Program-made: the position numbers and the translations under genes
Assembly: GCF_000021565.1 (NCBI RefSeq)
Contig: NC_012440.1
Location: 1,746,410 to 1,810,409, forward strand
Direction: 5' to 3'
DNA from: Persephonella marina EX-H1
GTDB taxonomy: Bacteria; Aquificota; Aquificia; Aquificales; Hydrogenothermaceae
DNA: 64,000 nucleotides
Notes under the pieces: generated by a model
Databases searched by the model: none
What the model was told of the DNA's origin: nothing
Seen by the model: only the letters and a program-made list of their open reading frames with translations
In this document: positions 30,235-38,293 of the stretch, in pieces
Layout of the letters: each line of letters starts with the position of its first letter
How positions within the stretch are numbered: position 1 is the first letter of the stretch

Positions 30235-31464
30235 ATGGAAGACAAAAAATATCCAGAGTTTCCAAGGATAAAGAGGCTTCCCCATTACGTTTTTGCTATA
30301 GTTAACGATCTGAAGGCAAGACTGAGAAGGGAAGGGGAAGATATTATAGATTTTGGTATGGGAAACCCGGATCTAAAGCCGGCTCAACATGTTATAGATA
30401 AACTGTGTGAATCGGCAAGAAAGAAAACAACACACAGATACTCAATGTCACAGGGAATACCAAGACTTAGAAAGGCTATAACTGACTTTTATAAAGAAAG
30501 GTTTGGTGTTGAGCTTGATCCAGATGAGGAGGCGATTCTTACAATAGGTTCAAAGGAAGGTCTTTCACATCTGATGCTCGCTATGCTTTCACCCGGTGAT
30601 ATAGCCCTCGTCCCAAGTCCAAGATATCCTATACATTACTACGCACCTGTTATCGCAGGAGCTTCTGTTCTTACAGTTCCACTTCCACTTGAGGGATCAG
30701 ATGATGAGAAACAGGAGCAGTTCTTGAAAAATATATATGAGTCTTACGAGGACAGCTATCCGGAACCTAAGGTTCTTCTTCTAAACTTCCCAAACAATCC
30801 AACAACAATGACTGTAACGATTGATTTCTTTAAAGAGATCATCTCTTTTGCAAAGAAAAAAGGGATGTGGGTTATACATGATTTTGCCTACGCTGATCTT
30901 TGTTACGACGGGTATCAGGCTCCAAGTATCTTACAGGTTGAGGGAGCAAAGGATATAGCTGTTGAGACATACTCCCTTACAAAGGGATTCTCTATGGCTG
31001 GATGGAGGGTAGGTTTTGTTCTCGGAAATCCTGTTCTTGTATATAACCTGAAAAGACTTAAAAGCTATCTTGATTACGGAATGTTCACACCAATTCAGGT
31101 GGCAAGTATCATAGCCTTAGAAAGTGATTACAGTATAGTTGAGAAAGCAAGGGACACTTACAGTGAGAGACTGGATGTTCTCGTAGATGGACTGAATAAA
31201 GCTGGATGGAAGGTAGAGAAGCCAAAGGCAACGATGTTCCTGTGGGCTAGAATACCTGATGAGTTTCAGCATCTTGGATCTGTAGAGTTCAGTAAGCTTC
31301 TTCTGACTGAGGCAAATGTTGCTGTTGCTCCCGGTGTTGGGTTTGGAGAGCATGGAGAAGGGTATGTGAGATTTGCTGTTGTTGAAAACAAGAAGAGAAT
31401 AAGACAGGCTGTTAGAAATATAAAGAGATTTATGAAGAAGTACAGAAAGGAGGTTCCTGTATAG
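30235..31464 (+). CDS. alaC: Alanine-type class I aminotransferase AlaC
   Basis: PLP-dependent aminotransferase; the PLP Lys lies in SLTKGFSMAGWRVGF, with HDFAYADLCYDG and NFPNNPTTMTV before it. The N-terminal RLPHYVFAIVNDLKARLRR and IIDFGMGNPD match E. coli AlaC (glutamate-pyruvate aminotransferase), which I compared from memory. ATG at 30235 is preferred over TTG at 30220, as GAGGTGG lies just before it. Confidence 0.88.
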   Translation: MEDKKYPEFPRIKRLPHYVFAIVNDLKARLRREGEDIIDFGMGNPDLKPAQHVIDKLCESARKKTTHRYSMSQGIPRLRKAITDFYKERFGVELDPDEEAILTIGSKEGLSHLMLAMLSPGDIALVPSPRYPIHYYAPVIAGASVLTVPLPLEGSDDEKQEQFLKNIYESYEDSYPEPKVLLLNFPNNPTTMTVTIDFFKEIISFAKKKGMWVIHDFAYADLCYDGYQAPSILQVEGAKDIAVETYSLTKGFSMAGWRVGFVLGNPVLVYNLKRLKSYLDYGMFTPIQVASIIALESDYSIVEKARDTYSERLDVLVDGLNKAGWKVEKPKATMFLWARIPDEFQHLGSVEFSKLLLTEANVAVAPGVGFGEHGEGYVRFAVVENKKRIRQAVRNIKRFMKKYRKEVPV

Positions 31465-31470
31465 GATAGT

Positions 31471-32205
31471 ATGGAACAGCTCTCAGTATTAGAAGTTGAT
31501 AGGATAAAAAAAAGGTATAAAGACAGAACTGTAATAGATGGAATTTCACTTTATGTTAAAGAGGGGGAGATAGTAGGACTGCTTGGACCTAATGGTGCAG
31601 GTAAAACAACAACATTCAGATGTCTCCTTGGATTCATAAAACCGGATGAAGGGAGAATAAGGCTTAATGGTGAGGATATAACAGATCTACCTGTTTATGA
31701 GAGGGCAAAAAAGGGTATATCATTTCTTCCTCAGGAGTCTTCCATATTCAGAGACCTTACTGTATGGGAAAATGTTGCGATGTTCCTGCAGTTCAGAACT
31801 GAAGATCCTGTTGAGATAGAGGAAAAGGGGAGAGCCTTACTTGAGGATTTTGGTATATACCATCTTAAGGATCAGAAAGCATCAACACTCTCAGGTGGTG
31901 AGAGAAGGAGACTTGAGATAGCAAGATCCCTTGTTATAAACCCTTCATTCCTTCTTTTAGATGAGCCTTTTGCAGGTGTTGATCCTGTATCAGTTAAGGA
32001 TATAAACAATCTTATTAAAGATCTTGTAAAGAGGGATATAGGTGTTATTGTAACGGATCACAATGTGAGGGAGACATTAAAGATCACTGATAGAGCATAC
32101 ATAATAGCTCACGGAAAGGTTATAAGTGAAGGGACACCACAGGAGATAGTAAACGATCCAACAGTAAGAAAGATATTCTTAGGTGAAGATTTCACATTAG
32201 CCTGA
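31471..32205 (+). CDS. lptB: LPS export ABC transporter ATPase LptB
   Basis: Walker A LLGPNGAGKTTTFRCLLG, ABC signature LSGGERRRLEIARSL and Walker B FLLLDEPFAGVDP, plus the H-loop VTDHNVRETLKI, are in the form typical of LptB. It powers lipopolysaccharide extraction with LptFG. No LptA, C, F or G gene is adjacent. It ends with TGATG overlapping bioW. Confidence 0.95.
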   Translation: MEQLSVLEVDRIKKRYKDRTVIDGISLYVKEGEIVGLLGPNGAGKTTTFRCLLGFIKPDEGRIRLNGEDITDLPVYERAKKGISFLPQESSIFRDLTVWENVAMFLQFRTEDPVEIEEKGRALLEDFGIYHLKDQKASTLSGGERRRLEIARSLVINPSFLLLDEPFAGVDPVSVKDINNLIKDLVKRDIGVIVTDHNVRETLKITDRAYIIAHGKVISEGTPQEIVNDPTVRKIFLGEDFTLA

Positions 32206-32948
32206 TGTATTACAGTATAAAACTGAGAGCTTCAAGAGATGGAAAACATCTGTCTGGTGGTGAGAGGATAGTTTTAAAGGATAAGATAGAGGAAGCTGTA
32301 AATCAGCTTTACAGAAAGGCAGAACCAAAAGATCCAGATGAGATAAACATAAAGATTGAGAGTATAAAAGAAAAGCCTTTAGTAATCAAAAGTTCACTGA
32401 AAATAGAGAATATAATCTGTGAGGATTATAAAAGCTCAAATCAGATAGCTTTAGAGATTCTTAAAAGATCAACAGGAATACCTGTAGAAAGACTTAAAGA
32501 GCTTATAGATCTTGTACATACAGGTTCAGCTCCAGATGGAAGCAATATGAGAGGGGCTATGATTGTAAACCAGAAAGGGGAGAGAATAGAGCTTGATCAT
32601 TTCAGGGGAATCAGAACCACAACGGTGGATTTTTTAGATAGAGATAAGATCTTGAAAAAACTTGTAAAGAAAGGTTATACAGAAAGAACGGTAGATGCCC
32701 TCTGCCTCACAACAAAAAATATGCTTTACCCTGATATGATAGCCGAGTACTGTATATCAGATGAGCCGGATTATATCACAGGTTATGTCTCAACAAAGGA
32801 TTTTTACTACAGGATCACACCTCTAAAGTCTGAGGGAAACCCAAAAGGTGGAAGGATTTACTTTGTGAGGAATAGTATTGATCTTCAGGATTTTTACAGA
32901 TTTCTGCAGGAAAAACCTGTTTTAATAGAGGATGTTGGTATTGATTGA
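32205..32948 (+). CDS. bioW: 6-carboxyhexanoate-CoA ligase BioW
   Basis: 247 residues starting MYYSIKLRASRDGKHLSGGE, the hallmark opening of BioW, then RGAMIVNQKGERIELDHFRG and RTTTVDFLDRD. It makes pimeloyl-CoA from pimelate, the alternative entry to biotin. It is followed by a small unknown protein, a BioH-like hydrolase and BioC, so two pimeloyl routes appear in one operon. Confidence 0.92.
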   Translation: MYYSIKLRASRDGKHLSGGERIVLKDKIEEAVNQLYRKAEPKDPDEINIKIESIKEKPLVIKSSLKIENIICEDYKSSNQIALEILKRSTGIPVERLKELIDLVHTGSAPDGSNMRGAMIVNQKGERIELDHFRGIRTTTVDFLDRDKILKKLVKKGYTERTVDALCLTTKNMLYPDMIAEYCISDEPDYITGYVSTKDFYYRITPLKSEGNPKGGRIYFVRNSIDLQDFYRFLQEKPVLIEDVGID

Positions 32949-33291
32949 TAAGTTTGAGAAAGTTCTTAAGAGTGTGGCAAGATCAAAAAGAACGATCACA
33001 TACAGTCAGCTTTTAAAAGAGGTAAACCTGATATCAGACAGAAAAGTCCCTTTAAAAGGAAAGGTGGCTGTTTTTATTCTCTCTAAGAATCTTCAAGATG
33101 TATGTAGAAGATCTGTTAAAGCTGGAAAACCAATGCTTGGAGCTGTGGCTGTCAGCAGGAAAGGATACCCATCTGAGGGCTTTTTTAGACTTGCTCAGGA
33201 GATTTATGGTATCCAGCTAAAAACTGATGAAGATAGAAAAATTTTCTGGCAGAATGAATTAAAAAAGGTTTTTGAGGAGTTTGGAGATTAA
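32932..33291 (+). CDS. Unknown protein in biotin operon
   Basis: A 119-residue basic protein, mostly helical, with RSKRTITYSQLLKEVNL and MLGAVAVSRKGYPSEGFFRL. It overlaps bioW by 17 bp and the next gene by 20 bp, which suggests coupled translation. No family recognised. Position suggests a role in biotin/pimelate metabolism, but this is guilt by location only. Confidence 0.55.
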   Translation: MLVLIDKFEKVLKSVARSKRTITYSQLLKEVNLISDRKVPLKGKVAVFILSKNLQDVCRRSVKAGKPMLGAVAVSRKGYPSEGFFRLAQEIYGIQLKTDEDRKIFWQNELKKVFEEFGD

Positions 33292-33952
33292 AAAGATATT
33301 TATACACGGCTGGAGTTTCTCATCGGAAATATGGGAAAGATTTAAAAATATTGGAAACTCTGTATTCCTTGATCTCCCTTTTCACGGAAATAATATTAAT
33401 TTTTCCGATAAGGATATCTTAAATAATTTTTCTGAAAATCTATTTTCTTATATTGAAAGCTGTGATGAAGAGGTTGTGTTGATAGGCTGGTCACTTGGAG
33501 CTACTGTGGGCGTATTAACAGCATTAAAAAAACCTAAGAATCTAAAGAAGATTATCCTGATAGGCTTCTCACCTAAGTTTAAAGACAGACAGTTAGGTCA
33601 TGATCCTTCACGTATTAAAGCTTTTATGATGGCTCTTAGAAAAGATTTTGAAGGAACGGTTTATAACTTCAGAGAAACAGCTGTTGGGAATAGATTTACA
33701 GATATACCTTTACCTGAGAAAAATGGGAGTATAAAACTTCTAAGGAAGTTTATAGAAATAGATCTTACAGACAGGCTTGATGAGATTGATATACCTGTTG
33801 TTCTGATACACGGTAAGAGAGACAGGATAATAAACTATAATGCTTCTGTTTTCTGTTCAAAAAAGATAAAAAATTCCAGTCTTATCCTTACAGATTCACA
33901 CCACGCACCATTTTTAGAAATGCCGGAAATTATATCTGATACTCTGATATAA
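33272..33952 (+). CDS. BioH-like alpha/beta hydrolase
   Basis: An alpha/beta hydrolase of 226 residues. The oxyanion region is FIHGWSFSSEIWERF. The nucleophile elbow GWSLGATVGVL holds the catalytic Ser, HGKRDRIINY the Asp, and TDSHHAPFLE the His. The length, context and motifs match BioH-type pimeloyl-ACP methyl ester esterases, which release pimeloyl-ACP after BioC has methylated malonyl-ACP. The TTG start (33272) or a second TTG (33281) is possible. Directly upstream of bioC. Confidence 0.8.
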   Translation: MRSLEIKKIFIHGWSFSSEIWERFKNIGNSVFLDLPFHGNNINFSDKDILNNFSENLFSYIESCDEEVVLIGWSLGATVGVLTALKKPKNLKKIILIGFSPKFKDRQLGHDPSRIKAFMMALRKDFEGTVYNFRETAVGNRFTDIPLPEKNGSIKLLRKFIEIDLTDRLDEIDIPVVLIHGKRDRIINYNASVFCSKKIKNSSLILTDSHHAPFLEMPEIISDTLI

Positions 33953-33988
33953 TGATTCTCTTAAGATTTTTGACAGAAAGGTAAGAAG

Positions 33989-34690
33989 TTGAAAAATCTT
34001 GTTAGATTTTCATTTTCAAGGTTCTCAGAAAGTTACGACAGGGAAGCTCTTTTACAGAGAGATGCTGCAAAGATACTCATTGATTTTGCAGGTGAGCTTA
34101 AAGGTAGAGGTATTGATTTAGGCTGTGGAACAGGTTTTTTATACAGATTATCAGGATGGGAGAATATCACAGGTATAGATATATCAGAGGATATGATCAG
34201 ATTTTACAGAAGGTTTAATCCTGCAGGTATAGTAGCTGATATGGAGGATCTTCCTTTCAGGGATAAAAGTTTTGATTATGCTGTTTCTAACTTTTCCATA
34301 CACTGGGCAGATTTTGAAAAGACAGTTAAAGAGATAAAAAGGGTTCTGAAGGATAATGGAAAGTTTGTATTCAATATACCTTTATCAGGAAGTATGAGTG
34401 TTGTAGAGGAGATATTAGGGGATACAAAGTTTGATTTTCTACCAGCTGAAAAAGTGATTGAACTGTTAGACAAAAATCAGTTTAGTGTGGAACAGTTTTT
34501 TATTAAGGATCTGAAAAAAGATTTTGAGGATGGATACAGCCTTCTTACACACCTTCACAAAACAGGTGTTGCGATAAACACAGGCAGTAAAACACTTGGT
34601 GAGAAAAGAAAGATAGTTAAAAAATTCAAAGAATACACCCATCCAGTAATACTGAACTTTAAGCTTCTGTTCGTGAAAGCTAAGTTGTAA
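33989..34690 (+). CDS. bioC: Malonyl-ACP O-methyltransferase BioC
   Basis: SAM-dependent methyltransferase: N-terminal VRFSFSRFSESYDREALLQR (the BioC-type FS-x-x-A/S-x-x-Y-x-x-x-A pattern), GIDLGCGTGFLYRLSG (SAM site), NFSIHWADFEKT. Methylates malonyl-ACP to prime pimelate chain synthesis. Starts at TTG 33989 after AAAGGTAAGAAG. Last gene of the operon before the toxin-antitoxin island. Confidence 0.88.
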   Translation: MKNLVRFSFSRFSESYDREALLQRDAAKILIDFAGELKGRGIDLGCGTGFLYRLSGWENITGIDISEDMIRFYRRFNPAGIVADMEDLPFRDKSFDYAVSNFSIHWADFEKTVKEIKRVLKDNGKFVFNIPLSGSMSVVEEILGDTKFDFLPAEKVIELLDKNQFSVEQFFIKDLKKDFEDGYSLLTHLHKTGVAINTGSKTLGEKRKIVKKFKEYTHPVILNFKLLFVKAKL

Positions 34691-34750
34691 AAATAGGGAT
34701 TTATCTCATTAGGGAATGATAAGAAGGCAAAGGATAAACAGAGGGGAATT

Positions 34751-35016
34751 ATGAGTTATATCCGAAGAAAAGGAAGTCAGACATTCCCAAAGCCACTCAA
34801 TTCTCCGGCAGTCTAAAGAAGTATGCTAAAAAGAAAAAACTATTGAAAAAATAATGAAAGAAGAACGAAAAGCTCTTGAGGAGAGGATTGTTGAGAAATA
34901 TAAAGGTAGTTGATACAAATTTAATTTTAAGATGTTCTCTTGGAGATGGAAAACTTGTGATAATTCCTGTGAGAACTATGAAAAAAACCAAAATTATATA
35001 TAGAAAAGCTTTTTAA
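34751..35016 (+). pseudogene. Remnant of an antitoxin/PIN-toxin pair
   Basis: An open start at 34751 (MSYIRRKG) breaks in another frame. A second frame ends at 34913 with KEERKALEERIVEKYKGS, a typical antitoxin tail. Overlapping it, TTG at 34891 begins KVVDTNLILR, the first Asp motif of PIN (VapC) toxins, but the frame stops after about 40 codons (TAA 35014-35016). Together they look like a VapBC pair decayed by frameshift and a large deletion. Confidence 0.6.
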
Positions 35017-35038
35017 AGAAGAGAATAAAGAAAATCTT

Positions 35039-35075
35039 TACACTACATTGCATTTAATATATATTATGTAGTGTA
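35039..35075. promoter_or_regulatory. Inverted repeat directly before the gene at 35076
   Basis: TACACTACAT (35039-35048) and ATGTAGTGTA (35066-35075) are perfect inverted arms with a 17-bp AT-rich gap. The right arm abuts the ATG at 35076, and no Shine-Dalgarno is visible. It may be an autoregulatory operator; the RNA could also form a hairpin over the start. Confidence 0.55.
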
Positions 35076-35384
35076 ATGAAGAATAAAATCCTAGAAAATA
35101 TCTTAATAGAAGAAAGAGAAAGACTATTAGGAAGATTAAAAGCAATAGAACATAGACTAAAATCTTTACCTTCTGGATGGATAAGAGAAATAAAAAAAGA
35201 GAATAAAACCTATAAATATCTATATCAATCCAAAAGAGAAGGAAAAAAAGTAAAGTCTATTTTCGTAGGAAAAGTTGATGAAAATCTTGAAAAACAAATA
35301 AATGAAAGAAGAAAATTGATAGAAGAGAAAAAACAGCTAAAAGAAAGGGTTAAAGAGTTAAATAAAATCTTAGAGTTATATTAA
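35076..35384 (+). CDS. Small coiled-coil protein in TA island (DUF6788-like)
   Basis: 102 residues. A helical first third (EERERLLGRLKAIEHRLKSL) leads into a central piece SGWIREIKKENKTYKYLYQS, a strand-turn-strand followed by a KREGKKVKSIFVGKV pattern. This middle resembles a small DUF6788-like module seen in mobile DNA-associated proteins; the C-terminal third is again coiled coil. No toxin is attached. The role is not known. Confidence 0.5.
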   Translation: MKNKILENILIEERERLLGRLKAIEHRLKSLPSGWIREIKKENKTYKYLYQSKREGKKVKSIFVGKVDENLEKQINERRKLIEEKKQLKERVKELNKILELY

Positions 35385-35474
35385 AAACATCCGTTTTTTA
35401 TATAAAACAAACTTAATAGAAACTTATATATTTTTGGTAAACTTTTTTTATAAGGAAATGGTAACTTTTATATT

Positions 35475-35504
35475 TTTTAATCAATTTATAGTCCTATGGT
35501 AAAA
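35475..35504. repeat. 30-bp element, copy A (upstream of DUF433 antitoxin)
   Basis: Differs by one base from the element at 36872-36901. It contains the short palindrome ATAG-TC-CTAT followed by GGTAAAA and lies 53 bp before the antitoxin start. Probable promoter/operator shared by two modules; TATGGT could be a -10 box. Around it (35430-35470) an imperfect GGTAA-ACTTTT direct repeat occurs. Confidence 0.6.
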
Positions 35505-35556
35505 ATTTATTTACACCACATATTTAATAAATAAATTTTAAGTAGGAGACGCATAA

Positions 35557-35781
35557 ATGGAGTATAAGAACAGAATAGTTTCAGATCCAGATATATTAAG
35601 GGGTAAACCGAGAATTAAGGGAACAAGAATATCTGTTGAACTTATACTAGAGAAACTTGGAGAAGGAATATCTATAGAAGAACTTCTAAAATCTTATCCA
35701 AATTTAACAAGAGAAGATATATTAGCTGCTATTTCTTATTCTGCAGATGTCATTAAAAACGAGGAATTAGTTGAAGGTTAG
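35557..35781 (+). CDS. DUF433 antitoxin
   Basis: 74 residues with SDPDILRGKPRIKGTRISVE, the DUF433 signature, and a helix-turn-helix-like SIEELLKSYPNLTREDILAA. DUF433 proteins pair with DUF5615 PIN-like toxins, and exactly this follows, but broken. Preceded by GTAGGAGAC. Confidence 0.88.
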   Translation: MEYKNRIVSDPDILRGKPRIKGTRISVELILEKLGEGISIEELLKSYPNLTREDILAAISYSADVIKNEELVEG

Positions 35782-36166
35782 AATTTTAGCAGATGAGAAC
35801 GTAAATTATAAAATTATAGAGCATCTCAAAGATAATAATCTTGATGTTATTCCGCTTATAGATTTAGAAAGAGGAATCTCTGATTAGGAAGTTATAAAAT
35901 TAGCCAAAAAACTTAAAGCAATTATACTTACTGAAGACTCTGATTTTGGTACATGGGCTTTCTCATTAAAAGAAGAAATCAATGGTGTAATTTATATTAG
36001 ATATAAACCACAAGAATATTTAGAAGTTGCAGAAACGATAGTTCGGGTCGTAAACGAATATAATTTTATAATAAGTTTACCACTATTACAAAGAGCAAAA
36101 TACGTATTAGAATTCTTTAAAAGCTATAAAAACATAAATATTCAAACGATGAAGGTGCAGGTATAG
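35771..36166 (+). pseudogene. DUF5615 PIN-like toxin interrupted by an in-frame amber codon
   Basis: From TTG 35771 the reading is MKVRILADENVNYKIIEHL, which is the DUF5615 opening, up to LERGISD, then TAG at 35885-35887, then EVIKLAKKLKAIILTEDSDF and GVIYIRYK in the same frame to TAG at 36164. The family normally has an acidic or similar residue between GISD and EV, so one G-to-T change would explain the stop. Start overlaps the antitoxin. Otherwise intact. Confidence 0.85.
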
Positions 36167-36225
36167 AAATTCACTGTTTTTTGTATAATTTTAAGGTAGT
36201 GAAATTTTTGTATGGAGTAATTAGG

Positions 36226-36435
36226 ATGAAGATAATAATTGATGTGTCAAATGAAAGAAAAGCAAAGCACCTGATTGATATATTGAAAGATATTCCTTAT
36301 GTAAAAAACATTAAGATTGAACACAAAAAGGAAAAGAGAAAACCAGATTTTAAGTCGGTTTTTGGAATATGGAAAGATAGAGAGATAACAATAGAAGACA
36401 TTAGAAAGAAAGCATGGGGAAAGATAGCTGAATGA
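36226..36435 (+). CDS. Putative antitoxin of VapC pair
   Basis: Seventy residues from ATG 36226 (the frame is open further upstream to 36181, but no ribosome site is there). The N-terminal part reads IIIDVSNERKAKHLIDILKD, with IKKAWGK-like end IEDIRKKAWGKIAE, the toxin-binding tail typical of antitoxins. The stop overlaps the toxin start (ATGA). Confidence 0.75.
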   Translation: MKIIIDVSNERKAKHLIDILKDIPYVKNIKIEHKKEKRKPDFKSVFGIWKDREITIEDIRKKAWGKIAE

Positions 36436-36800
36436 TAATTTTAGATACCAACATAATCATTGAATTATTTAAAGGAAACACCGAAACAAGAGAGCTTCTT
36501 GAGAGTAGAAATGAAGAAAACTTCTCAATTAGTATTATAACCGGTATGGAGCTATACTATGGAGCTATAAATAAAAGGGAGTTAAACAAAATAAAGAAAT
36601 TTCTAAAAAGTTTTAATCTATTAGCAATAAACGAGGAAATATCAAGAATATCTTTAGAATTAATAGAAAAATATTCCAAAAGTCATGGATTAGAAATTCC
36701 TGATGCTTTAATAGCAGCAACATCTATATATTATGATGCTCCATTACTAACTTATAACAAAAAAGACTTCAAATATATCAAAGATTTAAAGCTTCTTTAG
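36432..36800 (+). CDS. vapC: VapC-type PIN ribonuclease toxin
   Basis: 122 residues with MIILDTNIIIELFKG (first Asp), a central Glu in ITGMELYYGA, and DALIAATSIYYDAPLLTYNK plus DFKYI (third and fourth acidic residues). All four PIN acidic positions are present, so it should be active as a Mg-dependent RNase against tRNA or rRNA. Overlaps the antitoxin by four bases. Confidence 0.9.
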   Translation: MIILDTNIIIELFKGNTETRELLESRNEENFSISIITGMELYYGAINKRELNKIKKFLKSFNLLAINEEISRISLELIEKYSKSHGLEIPDALIAATSIYYDAPLLTYNKKDFKYIKDLKLL

Positions 36801-36871
36801 AATTAAAAATTGGTATTACATGAAAGCAAATAATATAGTGCTTTTTGTATAGATACTCATATATTGTTTTG

Positions 36872-36901
36872 TTTTAATCAACTTATAGTCCTATGGTAAA
36901 A
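36872..36901. repeat. 30-bp element, copy B (upstream of UPF0175 antitoxin)
   Basis: Second copy of the element at 35475-35504, one mismatch, 62 bp before the antitoxin start. Contains ATAG-TC-CTAT and GGTAAAA. The two copies precede two different antitoxin families, so the match is in control DNA, not in coding sequence. Confidence 0.6.
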
Positions 36902-36962
36902 TTCTGCATAAGACACATCTTTTATCTTATAAAATCGCTGCATTTTAGGTAGGAGTGTTATT

Positions 36963-37187
36963 ATGAAAATTTTAATGGAAGTCCCTGATGAATTAAAGCT
37001 AAAAGAAGATGAAATAAAAATAGCAGCATTAGCTAAATTATACGAACTTGGAAAAATATCTTCTGGTAAAGCTGCAGAACTTTTAGGTATTTCCCGTATT
37101 GAGTTTTTAGATTTACTTGGAAAGTATAAAGTTCAGATAGAACCAGATACAGAGAAGGAACTTTTAAAGGATATAGAGAATGCCTAA
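36963..37187 (+). CDS. UPF0175-type antitoxin
   Basis: 74 residues: MEVPDELKLKEDEIKIAALA, then YELGKISSGKAAELLGISRI, the UPF0175 helix-turn-helix. Antitoxins of this type pair with DUF3368 PIN toxins; remains of that toxin follow, overlapping by 8 bases. Preceded by TAGGAGTG. Confidence 0.88.
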   Translation: MKILMEVPDELKLKEDEIKIAALAKLYELGKISSGKAAELLGISRIEFLDLLGKYKVQIEPDTEKELLKDIENA

Positions 37188-37589
37188 GGTTGTATCAAAT
37201 ACCACCCAGCTTCTATCTTTTATAAAACTAATTATCAAGAGATAGAAAAAGGAAAAAGCAAATATTACATAAGTATCTCTGATGAAAGCTGGATAAAAAT
37301 CGTTAAGGTTAAAAATAAAAGTTTAATAAAACAATTGAAAGAAAACTTGGATAAAGGAGAAGCTGAAACTATTGCATTATCAATAGAAATCTCAGCAGAT
37401 TTATTGTTAATGGATGAAAAACTTGGAAGAAAAATTGCTGAAGAAAAAGGTATAAAAATCAGTGGAACAATTGGAGTATTACTTAAGGCTAAGAAAAAAG
37501 GAATTATTCAAGAAGTCAAACCCTTAATATATGAATTGATAGCTTTCATAAACTGGCATTACAGAAAAGCAATCCACCAGAGACTTTGA
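37180..37589 (+). pseudogene. DUF3368 PIN toxin with frameshifting internal deletion
   Basis: ATG 37180 gives MPKVVSNTTQLLSFIKL, the typical DUF3368 start, but soon hits TAG. In another frame the rest follows: YQEIEKGKSKYYIS, LDKGEAETIALSIEISADLL, MDEKLGRKIAEEKGIKISGT and LLKAKKKGII. Relative to the family about 15-20 residues are missing between the two parts, so the toxin is dead. Confidence 0.85.
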
Positions 37590-37604
37590 AAAATTTTCCA
37601 ATTA

Positions 37605-37633
37605 GACGTATATTTATTTTAAAATTGTACGTC
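37605..37633. promoter_or_regulatory. Inverted repeat before DUF6364 antitoxin
   Basis: GACGTA (37605-37610) and TACGTC (37628-37633) are perfect arms with centres 23 bp apart, just before the start at 37644. A likely operator for autoregulation of the following pair. Confidence 0.55.
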
Positions 37634-37643
37634 AGAGGTAAAA

Positions 37644-37877
37644 ATGAAAACAAAGCTAACCTTAAGAATGGAAAAAGATGTAATAGAAAAGATAAAAGAA
37701 GTATCTAAGGAAAAAGGTATATCAGTATCAAAACTGATTGAAAACTTTTTTAAAACTTTAACAAAGGAAGAAGAAGAAAATCTAACCCCAACGGTAAAGA
37801 AATTAAAAGGAATATTGAAGAATAAAGAAATTGATGAGGATGAATACAGAAAATATTTAGAGGATAAATATCTGTGA
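37644..37877 (+). CDS. DUF6364-type antitoxin
   Basis: 77 residues starting MKTKLTLRMEKDVIEKIKEV, ribbon-helix-helix like, then ISVSKLIENFFKTL, and the C-terminal tail LKGILKNKEIDEDEYRKYLE, which matches the DUF6364 antitoxin form. Overlaps the toxin start by four bases. Confidence 0.85.
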   Translation: MKTKLTLRMEKDVIEKIKEVSKEKGISVSKLIENFFKTLTKEEEENLTPTVKKLKGILKNKEIDEDEYRKYLEDKYL

Positions 37878-38293
37878 GAGTACTGTTTGATACAAATGTT
37901 ATTTTAGACCTTCTACTTGACAGAAAACCATTTTCTGAGCATTCAGCAGTTATAATCTCAGAAGTGGAAAAAGGAAAAATAACAGGAGTTTTATCTGCTA
38001 CTACTATAACAACTATATACTACCTCGTTGCAAAGTATTTGAGTAAGAAAGAAGCAGACAGAAGTATGGAGCTGATTTTTTCTTTATTTGAAATAGCACC
38101 TGTAAATAGAACAGTCCTTGAGACAGCCAAAAGGTTAAATTTTAATGATTTTGAAGATGCTGTAATATACGCATCAGCAATCCACTCAAAAGTAGATAGT
38201 GTAATAACACGAAACATTAAAGATTTTAAATCAAAAGAGATTCCTGTTTACGAGCCTGCAGAATTTTTAAAGATTCTAAAAACCTGTAAATAA
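37874..38293 (+). CDS. PIN-domain toxin
   Basis: 139 residues; begins at GTG. RVLFDTNVILDLLLDRKPF (first Asp), ATTITTIYYLV, DFEDAVIYASAIHSKVD (acidic pair) and VITRNIKDFK (last Asp). The layout of the PIN_3-type toxins paired with DUF6364. All acidic residues seem present. Translation coupled to antitoxin. Confidence 0.88.
   Translation: MRVLFDTNVILDLLLDRKPFSEHSAVIISEVEKGKITGVLSATTITTIYYLVAKYLSKKEADRSMELIFSLFEIAPVNRTVLETAKRLNFNDFEDAVIYASAIHSKVDSVITRNIKDFKSKEIPVYEPAEFLKILKTCK

Noticed and set aside
35475..36901. CRISPR-like repeats (30-nt element with internal palindrome)
   Set aside because: Only two copies 1.4 kb apart, each before an antitoxin gene, no regular spacers and no cas genes.
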